Shown: positions 5,821-11,311 of the stretch, piece after piece | How the letters are laid out: every line of letters starts with the position of its first letter | How positions within the stretch are numbered: the stretch's first letter is position 1 | From: JAYZVT01 sp050248375 | GTDB lineage: Bacteria; Pseudomonadota; Alphaproteobacteria; Rhizobiales; Methyloligellaceae | DNA: 11,311 bases | NCBI GenBank assembly: GCA_050248375.1 | Contig: JBFWSL010000107.1 | Span: 1-11,311 of the forward strand | Reading direction: 5' to 3' | Notes under the pieces: model-generated | What the model was told of the DNA's origin: nothing | Databases searched by the model: none | What the model saw: only the letters and a program-made list of their open reading frames with translations | Translations under genes and position numbers: made by a program

Positions 5821-7214
5821 TGGTCGCCATTTCGAACCGGCAGCTCGTATCCGCACGATCCTCCTTCAAGCGCATGGCCCGCTTCATCGCGGACCAGATG
5901 CCGAAGGGCCTTTATGCGCGCGCGCTGATCATCATCATCGCGCCAATGGTGCTGTTGCAGTCGGTGGTCGCCTTCGTGTTCATGGAGCGTCACTGGCAGA
6001 CCGTGACCAGCCGCCTGTCGGAGTCCACCTCGCGCGACATCGCCATGCTGATAAGCGTCTACGAGGCCTATCCGCACAAGGACAACTACGAAAAGCTGAT
6101 CAAGATGGCCTGGGAGCATCTCGACCTGGCGGTGCAGGTGCTGCCGGACCAGGACCTGCCCCCCGCCCGTCCCAAGCCTTTCTTCGGCCTGCTCGACCGA
6201 ACCCTGAGCGAGGAGATCCGCCGCCATGTCCGCCGTCCCTTCTGGGTGGACACCGTCGGCCAGTCGCATCTTGTCGAAGTCCGCATCAAGCTTGAGAACG
6301 CGGTGTTCCGCGTGCTTGCGCGGCGCAGCCAGACCTACGCGTCCAACTCGCACATCTTCCTGGTGTGGATGGTGTGCACCTCGCTGGTGCTGCTTACCGT
6401 CGCCATCCTGTTCCTGCGCAACCAGATCCGGCCGATCCTGCGGCTCGCGGAAGCCGCCGACCTGTTCGGCAAGGGCCGCCCCGCCCCGCCCGACTTCCGC
6501 CCGCGCGGCGCCCGCGAGGTGCGCCAGGCGGCCCTGGCGTTCATCGAAATGCGCGACCGCATCGAGCGCCAGATCGAACAGCGCACCACCATGCTCGCCG
6601 GCGTCAGCCACGACCTGCGGACGGTGCTCACGCGCTTCAAGCTGCAGGTCGAGATGCTGGGCGACAGCCCCGCCGCGGCCGACCTGCGCGCCGACGTCGC
6701 CGAGATGCAGGCCATGCTCGAGGACTACATGGCCTTCGCCAAGGGCGGCTCTTCTGAGGAGATCACCAAGGTTAACATCCGCCAGCTCCTGCGCGATATC
6801 CGCAAGCACGCCTCGCGCAGCGGCACCCAGATCACCCTGCGCGTGGACGAGACCGAGCCGATCGTGGTGCCCCTGCGCCGCCACGCCTTCAAGCGCGCCG
6901 TGGACAACGTCGTCACCAATGCCGTGCGACATGCGGATAACGTCGTCATCGAGGCTGACCGTTCGCGGCGCTGGCTGACCATCCGCATCGACGACGACGG
7001 GCCGGGCATTCCCGCCGAGCAGCGCGAGCACGTGTTCCGCCCCTTCTACCGCCTGGACGACGCCCGCGTTCGCGACACCGGGCCGGCCACCGGCGCGGGC
7101 ACCGGGCTCGGACTCTCCATCGCCCGCGACATCGTGCGTGGCCACGGCGGCGATATCACCCTCACCGACAGCAAGCTCGGCGGCGTACGCGCGACCATCC
7201 GGATTCCGGTCTGA
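5820..7214 (+). CDS. EnvZ-type membrane sensor histidine kinase
   Basis: From ATG 5820, which overlaps the regulator stop as TGATG, the protein has 464 residues. A GTG at 5817 would add one. Order of parts: a cytoplasmic N-terminus, TM1 at about 34-56, a periplasmic sensor of roughly 120 residues, TM2 at about 178-200, HAMP at 201-255, the phospho-acceptor His264 in GVSHDLRTVLTR, an N-box (DNVVTNAVRHAD), G1 (DDDGPGIP) and G2 (GAGTGLGLSIARDIV). The HDLRT sequence also has the Asp and Thr of the D-x-x-T phosphatase motif, so it is probably both kinase and phosphatase. The usual proline after HDLRT is valine here. The sensor domain contains no recognisable ligand fold. Its partner is the adjoining response regulator. 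It is convergent with the MFS gene, with only three bases between the stops. Confidence 0.95.
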   Translation: MVAISNRQLVSARSSFKRMARFIADQMPKGLYARALIIIIAPMVLLQSVVAFVFMERHWQTVTSRLSESTSRDIAMLISVYEAYPHKDNYEKLIKMAWEHLDLAVQVLPDQDLPPARPKPFFGLLDRTLSEEIRRHVRRPFWVDTVGQSHLVEVRIKLENAVFRVLARRSQTYASNSHIFLVWMVCTSLVLLTVAILFLRNQIRPILRLAEAADLFGKGRPAPPDFRPRGAREVRQAALAFIEMRDRIERQIEQRTTMLAGVSHDLRTVLTRFKLQVEMLGDSPAAADLRADVAEMQAMLEDYMAFAKGGSSEEITKVNIRQLLRDIRKHASRSGTQITLRVDETEPIVVPLRRHAFKRAVDNVVTNAVRHADNVVIEADRSRRWLTIRIDDDGPGIPAEQREHVFRPFYRLDDARVRDTGPATGAGTGLGLSIARDIVRGHGGDITLTDSKLGGVRATIRIPV

Positions 7215-7217
7215 GCC

Positions 7218-8399
7218 CTACGCCGTGGCGAAACGCGAGAAGCTCCGCTCGCGGATCGGCCAGTGCAGCAGCGCCGACAGCACCCCGAGCAGCACGCACA
7301 GCCACCACATGACGTCATAGCTGCCTGTACGGTCGAACAGGTAGCCGGCGAGCCAGGCACCAAGGAATCCGCCCGCCTGGTGCCCGAGGAACACGATGCC
7401 GAACAGCATCGACATGTAGCGCGTGCCGAACATGGTTGCGATCAGGCCGCTGGTCAGCGGCACCGTGCCGAGCCACAGCAGTCCCATGGCGACCCCGAAG
7501 GCGAGAACGGTGAACTCGCTCGCCGGGAACAGGAGGAACAGCAGGAACACCCCGCCGCGCAGCAGGTAGAGCAGGCTGAGCAGGCTCTTCTTGGAATAGC
7601 GCCCGCCGAGCACGCCCCAGGAATAGCTGCCGATGCAGTTGAACAGCCCCACCAGCGTCAGCGTCGCCACGCCGAGCCACGGCGCGAAGCCCCGGTCGTG
7701 CAGATAGGCGGGCAGGTGAATGCCAACGAAGGCGAGGTGAAAGCCGCAGACGAAGAACCCGGCGTTGAGCAGCCAGTAGCTCGGCACCGCGCAGGCTTCG
7801 TTGAACGCCTCGCGCAACGATTGCTGGCCGCCTGCCGCGACGGGCTTGCCCGCGACGCCCCAGGCGAGCGGCACCATCAGCGCCGACGTCGCCGCGACGA
7901 CCAGCAGGCTCAGCGACCAGCCCAGCCCCGCGATGGTCATGTGCGTATAGGGCAGCAGGATGAACTGGCCCACCGAGCCGCCCATGGTGGCGATGCCGAG
8001 CGCCATGCTGCGGTATCGCTCGGGCGCCGCGCGCCCCACCGTGCCGAGGATCACCGAGAAGCCGCAGCCGCTCAGCCCTATGCCGATGAGGATGCCGCCG
8101 GCGATGAACTGGCCGCCGTCGCCCCCCAGCCGCAGCGCCAGCAGGCCGAGCACGTAGCAGACGCCGCCCAACGCCGCGACCCGCCCGGCCCCGTAACGGT
8201 CGGCGATGGCGCCGCTGAAGGGGGAAGCCAGCCCCCAGAACAGGTTCATCAGCCCCATGCCCAGCGCGAAGCTGGCCCGGCCCCCGGCATGGCCCTGGGA
8301 GATGGGCTCCAGGTAGAGTCCCAGGCACTGCCGGAAGCCGAGCGCGAAGCACATGATGGCTCCGCCGCACAGAACGATCGTCCATAGCCGCCTGTCCAT
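7218..8399 (-). CDS. Major facilitator superfamily transporter, 12 predicted membrane helices
   Basis: The 393-residue product is hydrophobic throughout, with about twelve membrane segments and a central cytoplasmic loop near residues 180-205 (GKPVAAGGQQSLREAF). MFS motif A is visible after helix 2 as SGAIADRYGAGRV (62-74), and a degenerate copy lies in the second half as AGYLFDRTG. The N-terminal FRQCLGLYLEPIS and the overall form resemble the monocarboxylate/oxalate-formate type groups of MFS proteins, but the substrate cannot be inferred. The ATG has a strong GAGGAG six to eight bases upstream. The gene is divergent from a LysR gene 98 bases away, the classic arrangement for a regulator and its target. 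Direction (uptake or efflux) is unknown. Confidence 0.92.
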   Translation of the reverse strand: MDRRLWTIVLCGGAIMCFALGFRQCLGLYLEPISQGHAGGRASFALGMGLMNLFWGLASPFSGAIADRYGAGRVAALGGVCYVLGLLALRLGGDGGQFIAGGILIGIGLSGCGFSVILGTVGRAAPERYRSMALGIATMGGSVGQFILLPYTHMTIAGLGWSLSLLVVAATSALMVPLAWGVAGKPVAAGGQQSLREAFNEACAVPSYWLLNAGFFVCGFHLAFVGIHLPAYLHDRGFAPWLGVATLTLVGLFNCIGSYSWGVLGGRYSKKSLLSLLYLLRGGVFLLFLLFPASEFTVLAFGVAMGLLWLGTVPLTSGLIATMFGTRYMSMLFGIVFLGHQAGGFLGAWLAGYLFDRTGSYDVMWWLCVLLGVLSALLHWPIRERSFSRFATA

Positions 8400-8463
8400 C
8401 GCCGGTCTCCTCGTATCCAGTGCCGATGGACCGGACCGTAGGGAAGCGGCTATGATTGGGAAA

Positions 8464-8478
8464 ATGAATAGTTCTCAT
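8464..8478. promoter_or_regulatory. Candidate LysR-type operator (T-N11-A)
   Basis: ATGA (8464-8467) and TCAT (8475-8478) are inverted halves. Within them T8465 and A8477 are separated by 11 bases, matching the T-N11-A core of LysR-type sites. It lies in the 98-bp gap between the divergent MFS and LysR genes, 20 bases before the LysR ATG. An overlapping dyad CATC-C-GATG lies at 8476-8484. The position suits autoregulation plus control of the transporter. Confidence 0.45.
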
Positions 8479-8497
8479 CCGATGATGAAGTTTTGAT

Positions 8498-9418
8498 ATG
8501 GATATGACCGCCCGCAATCCGTTCGACATGGACCTGGTCCGCACCTTCCTGGTGGTGGCGGAGACCCTGCATTTCACCCGCGCCGCCGAGCGGCTGGGCC
8601 GCACCCAGTCGGCGGTGAGCCTGCAGGTGAAGCGGCTGGAGGACAATGTCGGCGCGCGCCTGCTGCGCCGGTCCAACCGCGAGGTGCGGCTGACGCCCGA
8701 AGGCGAGAAGCTGCAGCGCTACGCCCGCGCCATGCTGCGGCTGCAGGACGAGACGCTGGCCGCGCTCGGCCATCCCTCCACCCGCGGCCATGTGCGGCTC
8801 GGCGTGACGGACAATTCCATGTGCTACCTGGAGCCGGTGCTGCGCCGCTTCGCCGCCGACCATCCCCTTGTCGAGGTCGAGTTCCGCTGCGACAGGAGCT
8901 GGCACTCCCTCGACGCCCTCGCCGCGGGCGAGGTGGACATGGCCCTCGTCACCCAGGACTGCGGCCGCAAGGGCGGCATCCCCGCCCGGCGCGAGCCCCT
9001 CGTCTGGGCCGCCGCCAGAGGCGCCGCCCCCGAACGCGTCGATCCGCTGCCGCTGGCGCTGTTCGGAACCGGCTGCATCTATCGAGGAGCCGCCGAGAAG
9101 GCGCTCGCCGCCGCCGGGCGCGCCTACCGCCACGCCTACAGCAGCGCCAGCCGCGACGGCCTCAACCTCGCGGTCGACGCGGGGCTGGCCGTCACCATCG
9201 TTCCCGAAGGGGTCATGCCCGCCAACTGGCGCAGGCTCGGGCCGGACCGGGGCTTTCCCGCCCTGCCGGACTTCGAGCTGCTGCTGTTCCGCTCGCAGGC
9301 GGAAGTGCCGCGCGCCGCCGAAGCGCTGGCCGGCACCATCCTCGCGGTGCTTGGCGGCCCTAGCGAAAGCCGCAAGGCTAGGCTGGGCGTCATTCCGGCC
9401 CCCGGGTCTTGCCTCTGA
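8498..9418 (+). CDS. LysR family transcriptional regulator
   Basis: This 306-residue protein has the standard LysR length. The N-terminal helix-turn-helix spans about residues 11-70: FLVVAETLHFTRAAERLG, TQSAVSLQVKRLEDNVGARL, then RSNREVRLTPEGEKL. The linker helix and a periplasmic-binding-protein-like effector domain follow (RGHVRLGVTDNSMCYLEPVL from about 96, written here as RGHVRLGVTD and NSMCYLEPVL; GEVDMALVTQD near 146; GLNLAVDAGLAVTIVPEGVM near 223-242). It is divergent from the MFS transporter and probably controls it in response to the transported compound or a relative. ATGs at 8504 and 8528 are alternative starts; 8528 would open at MDLVRTFL, close to the family's usual N-terminus. 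The Shine-Dalgarno match is weak for ATG 8498 (GAAG). Confidence 0.94.
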   Translation: MDMTARNPFDMDLVRTFLVVAETLHFTRAAERLGRTQSAVSLQVKRLEDNVGARLLRRSNREVRLTPEGEKLQRYARAMLRLQDETLAALGHPSTRGHVRLGVTDNSMCYLEPVLRRFAADHPLVEVEFRCDRSWHSLDALAAGEVDMALVTQDCGRKGGIPARREPLVWAAARGAAPERVDPLPLALFGTGCIYRGAAEKALAAAGRAYRHAYSSASRDGLNLAVDAGLAVTIVPEGVMPANWRRLGPDRGFPALPDFELLLFRSQAEVPRAAEALAGTILAVLGGPSESRKARLGVIPAPGSCL

Positions 9419-9485
9419 CAAGCCCGAGGACAGGCTCCAGCCGGACTCCAGCCATGAGGCCAAGACGCGCGGCATGGCCGTTTCC

Positions 9486-9603
9486 GGACCCCGGCCTGCG
9501 CCGGGGTTTCGAGGTCTTTTGCTTACCAGGCATCAGCGATCTTCCGCCGGGACCGTTCCCCGCCGCCTCAAGATTGGCGAAACCCCGGCGCAGGCCGGGG
9601 TCC
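9486..9603. repeat. Inverted pair of 26-bp REP-like palindromes
   Basis: Arm 1 (9486-9511, begins GGACCCCGGCC) and arm 2 (9578-9603, begins CGAAACCCCGG) are exact reverse complements over 26 bases, separated by 66 bases. Each arm alone also folds into an 8-bp stem (ACCCCGGC / GCCGGGGT) with a 4-nt loop. Two REP units in opposite orientation form the BIME-like arrangement. A related single copy is at 1121-1146. The gap 9419-9632 between the LysR gene and the convergent small gene holds no other feature that I can see. The pair may act as a transcription end for both. Confidence 0.9.
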
Positions 9604-9632
9604 AGTCCTGACGGTGGAAAGAAGCGGAAGTC

Positions 9633-9911
9633 CTAGTAGGACGGATCGCCCGAGAGCCGCAACGGCCGGTCGCGGCGCATCCTGTTCATCCAGCTCAGGA
9701 AGCGCGGCGTCCGGTTCATGCGGTGCCGCACGCCCTCCACCTGCCCCTTGAGGGTGAGCCGGTAGGCGCCGGGCACCCGCTCGATCAGGCCGAGCCGGAG
9801 CAGCCGCCCCGCCTGGGCCTCGTCCATGATCTCGATCGAGCCGCCGCCGTTGAGCGTGATCAGGTGCTCCAGCGTGGCGCAATCTTCCGGAAGCAGGGAT
9901 ACCGTTGCCAT
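9633..9911 (-). CDS. Small protein of unknown function, possible winged-helix fold
   Basis: The 92-residue product starts MATVSLLPEDCATLEHLITL and has no signal peptide or membrane segment. The section AQAGRLLRLGLIERVPGAYRLTLKGQ, written as AQAGRLLRLGLIERVPG and AYRLTLKGQ (residues 33-57), has the helix-turn-strand pattern and the L-x-L-T-x-K-G wing seen in small winged-helix proteins, so a DNA-binding role is possible. The C-terminal part is strongly basic (HRMNRTPRFLSWMNRMRRDR). It lies 56 bases after the CsaA-like gene on the same strand and may be co-transcribed. There is no clear Shine-Dalgarno sequence at ATG 9911, which lowers confidence in the start. I do not recognise a named family. 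Confidence 0.6.
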   Translation of the reverse strand: MATVSLLPEDCATLEHLITLNGGGSIEIMDEAQAGRLLRLGLIERVPGAYRLTLKGQVEGVRHRMNRTPRFLSWMNRMRRDRPLRLSGDPSY

Positions 9912-9967
9912 GACCGCAGCATCGGGCCGCGATCCCTAACAAAGGGTTAACGGGGCCCGCCGGGCGG

Positions 9968-10339
9968 TTAAAAAAGCCTTCCGCCATCCGGCACCTTCAG
10001 GTCCGGGGCGAACAGCACCACCTCGCCCGTCTCGTCGGGGAAGCCGAGCGTGAGCACTTCCGACATGATGGGGCCGATCTGCCGGGGCGGGAAATTGACC
10101 ACCGCCGCCACCTGCCGTCCCACCAGTTCCTCCGGCTTGTAGTAGCGGGTGATCTGGGCCGAGCTTTTCTTCTCGCCGATGCCGGGTCCGAAATCGATCC
10201 ACAGCCTGATGGCCGGCTTGCGCGCCTGCGGGAACGGCTCCGCGCGCACCACCGTGCCGACGCGGATGTCCACCTTCAGGAAATCCCCGAAGGCGATCTC
10301 GCCCGGCCTGCCGCCGTGCTCCTTGCCGCCATCCGCCAC
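9968..10339 (-). CDS. csaA: CsaA-like tRNA-binding domain protein
   Basis: The product is 123 residues from GTG 10339. It is a stand-alone OB-fold tRNA-binding domain, as in CsaA and the C-terminus of MetRS. Visible signatures are FGDFLKVDIRVGTVVRAEPF (residues 18-37), KPAIRLWIDFGPGIG, KKSSAQIT, VGRQVAAVVNFPPRQIG, and LTLGFPDETG with a final PDGGRLF. The family is described as chaperone-like or tRNA-binding; the cellular role is not settled. The open frame runs upstream into the TetR gene, but homology begins near the GTG, which lies only four bases past the TetR stop, so GTG 10339 with translational coupling is the best start. The first dozen residues (VADGGKEHGGRPGE) are not part of the conserved domain. 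Confidence 0.9.
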   Translation of the reverse strand: MADGGKEHGGRPGEIAFGDFLKVDIRVGTVVRAEPFPQARKPAIRLWIDFGPGIGEKKSSAQITRYYKPEELVGRQVAAVVNFPPRQIGPIMSEVLTLGFPDETGEVVLFAPDLKVPDGGRLF

Positions 10340-10343
10340 GGGA

Positions 10344-11006
10344 TCAGCGCCCCGCCGCCGCGGCCTGCGCGCGCTGCCGCGCGCCCGTGCCGGGCAGCAA
10401 CTGGCACACGAAGCTGCGCGCCGTCCTGCACACGCCGTCCAGCAGGCCGAGCCAGCGGGCGCCCCGGCCGATCTCCCGGTCGAGCGCGGCCATCGTCTTC
10501 TCAAGGCCCGGATCGTCGTCGGCGAGCCAGACGCGGGAGACACGGCCATACAGCGCCATCAGTCCCGCCACCCGCACGGCGCCGCCGCCGCCCGCGCTCG
10601 GAATGCCCGCCGCGTCCAGCATCCAGCGCGCCGAGCAGGCCGAGCTGCAAAGGAGCGCCACGTCGCCCGCGTCGGGCGAGCGCCGCACGTCGGCCACGAT
10701 GCGCCCGAGCGCCGCCTTGTAGGGCTCCAGGATCTCGAAGCGCGTCATCACCACGTCGAGCAGCCGGTCGCGCGCCGGCGTCTCCATGTCCGGCGCGGGC
10801 GCGCGCTTCAGCAACTCGCGGTCCACGTCGCGCACGAAGGCCTTGAGGATATCGGACTTCGACCCGTAGTCCTTGTGCACGTCGGCGAGCGTCGCGCCGG
10901 CTTCCGCGGCGATCTCCGCCAGCGTCAGCGCCTTCCAGCCCTTCTCCGCCGCCAGCCTGAGCGCGCTGCGCAGGATCAGGCCGCGCTTGGTGTAGTCGTC
11001 CATCAT
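10344..11006 (-). CDS. TetR family regulator with COQ9-like C-terminal region
   Basis: The 220-residue product starts at ATG 11006, which has AAGGAG seven bases upstream; ATG 11003 and GTG 11012 are alternatives. The N-terminal helix-turn-helix at about 9-55 reads ILRSALRLAAEKGWKALTL, then AEIAAEAGATLADVHKDYGS and KSDILKAFV, which is standard for TetR. The C-terminal half contains VRVAGLMALYGRVSRVWLAD followed by DDPGLEKTMAALDREIGRG. This resembles the conserved end of COQ9 (a helix, then FWLRDES-type and ETWAFLDRRI-type segments), a ubiquinone-synthesis protein that shares the TetR fold. It may thus be either a DNA-binding regulator or a lipid-binding relative. The intact, basic HTH favours regulator. 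It is followed by the CsaA-like gene after four bases. Confidence 0.85.
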   Translation of the reverse strand: MMDDYTKRGLILRSALRLAAEKGWKALTLAEIAAEAGATLADVHKDYGSKSDILKAFVRDVDRELLKRAPAPDMETPARDRLLDVVMTRFEILEPYKAALGRIVADVRRSPDAGDVALLCSSACSARWMLDAAGIPSAGGGGAVRVAGLMALYGRVSRVWLADDDPGLEKTMAALDREIGRGARWLGLLDGVCRTARSFVCQLLPGTGARQRAQAAAAGR

Positions 11007-11311
11007 GGGCACTCTCCTTGCGCCTTACATAAACCGCCCGGCGCGCCTTTTGAAGCGGGGTCTGTTTCTTCACCTTGCTTCATTCGGCCAGCCTTTCCCG
11101 TCATTCCCGCGAAGGCGGACTTCCGCCATTGCCGCGGACACGGCGCGGCGCACGCCACACCTCCCCCTCGACGGGGGAGGTCGGACGCGGCCCGCCGCGT
11201 CCGGGTGGGGGTGACACACAGAAAGACCACCCCGCCCCCGTCCCGCGGACCGACCCAACCCCACGAGGGGCGGGGGGGCGGCCGGCCGCGCCGCGCGTGC
11301 CTCCTCCTCCG
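11007..11311. other. Gene-free stretch upstream of the TetR gene
   Basis: No open frame here shows protein-like features. The segment next to the TetR gene (11007-11098) should contain its promoter, but no clear -35/-10 pair is visible. A degenerate REP-like motif (TCATTCCCGCGAAGGCGGA, 11101-11119) overlaps the palindrome GGCGGA-CT-TCCGCC (11114-11127). Two hairpins follow at 11159-11203. The last 90 bases are very C/G-rich and carry nothing I can identify. Confidence 0.6.
11159..11203. repeat. Two adjacent 9-bp GC-rich hairpins
   Basis: Hairpin 1: ACCTCCCCC (11159-11167) pairs with GGGGGAGGT (11173-11181) around TCGAC. Hairpin 2 starts at the next base: CGGACGCGG (11182-11190) pairs with CCGCGTCCG (11195-11203) around CCCG. 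The CTCCCC...GGGGGAGG context is common in dispersed intergenic repeats of alphaproteobacteria and recalls the motif at 3429-3460. Confidence 0.75.

Noticed and set aside
5799..7145. 448-codon minus-strand open frame opposite the kinase
   Set aside because: No recognisable motif, and it covers a gene with all histidine kinase boxes.
7263..8387. 374-codon plus-strand open frame opposite the MFS gene
   Set aside because: Its product is Gln/Ala/His-rich and low in hydrophobic residues, the typical mirror of a membrane protein gene.
10340..10549. 70-residue N-terminal extension of the CsaA-like protein
   Set aside because: The extension is Arg/Ala/Cys-rich, lies inside the TetR gene in another frame, and homology starts after GTG 10339.

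Overview
The window is about 11.3 kb of GC-rich DNA. Its gene content and protein families suggest a free-living alphaproteobacterium, but the genus cannot be told from this sequence. The pointers are a MarR / OmpR-type response regulator / EnvZ-type kinase cluster like the petP-petR genes of Rhodobacter, a CsaA-type tRNA-binding protein, a TetR protein with a COQ9-like tail, and several short GC-rich palindromic repeats of REP type. No transposase, phage gene, rRNA, tRNA or CRISPR array was seen.

Layout. (1) 1-862, plus strand: the 3' end of moaD (molybdopterin synthase small subunit), a 94-residue heptad-repeat protein, and moaE (molybdopterin synthase catalytic subunit). (2) 863-1190: a gene-free stretch. 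It holds an array of an AT-rich 27-bp unit ending in a perfect 26-bp inverted repeat with a 5-nt loop, plus two GC-rich palindromes. (3) 1191-1535, minus strand: a small exported protein with eight cysteines. Its leader carries a 19-bp tandem duplication that touches the start codon. (4) 1764-3407, plus strand: an exported caspase-fold (C14-like) protein with a His/Cys dyad, a Pro/Ala-rich linker and a peptidoglycan-binding-like segment. (5) 3495-4391, minus strand: an ilvE-type branched-chain aminotransferase, divergent from (6) 4538-7214, plus strand: a tightly coupled MarR regulator - response regulator - histidine kinase operon. (7) 7218-8399, minus strand: an MFS transporter, divergent from a LysR regulator at 8498-9418 with a candidate operator between them. 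(8) 9419-9632: a gene-free stretch with two perfect 26-bp inverted REP-like arms. (9) 9633-11006, minus strand: in transcription order a TetR/COQ9-like regulator, a CsaA-like tRNA-binding protein, and a 92-residue unknown. (10) 11007-11311: a gene-free stretch with two adjacent 9-bp hairpins.

How the genes work together. moaD and moaE encode the two halves of molybdopterin synthase, so the first segment belongs to molybdenum cofactor synthesis. The MarR/RR/HK genes overlap by a few bases or one base and are very likely one translationally coupled regulatory operon. The LysR gene most likely controls the divergent MFS transporter. The remaining genes look like ordinary chromosomal neighbours. 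I found no convincing new multi-gene system. The least explained items are the 27-bp repeat array, the eight-cysteine exported protein, and the coiled-coil gene placed between moaD and moaE.
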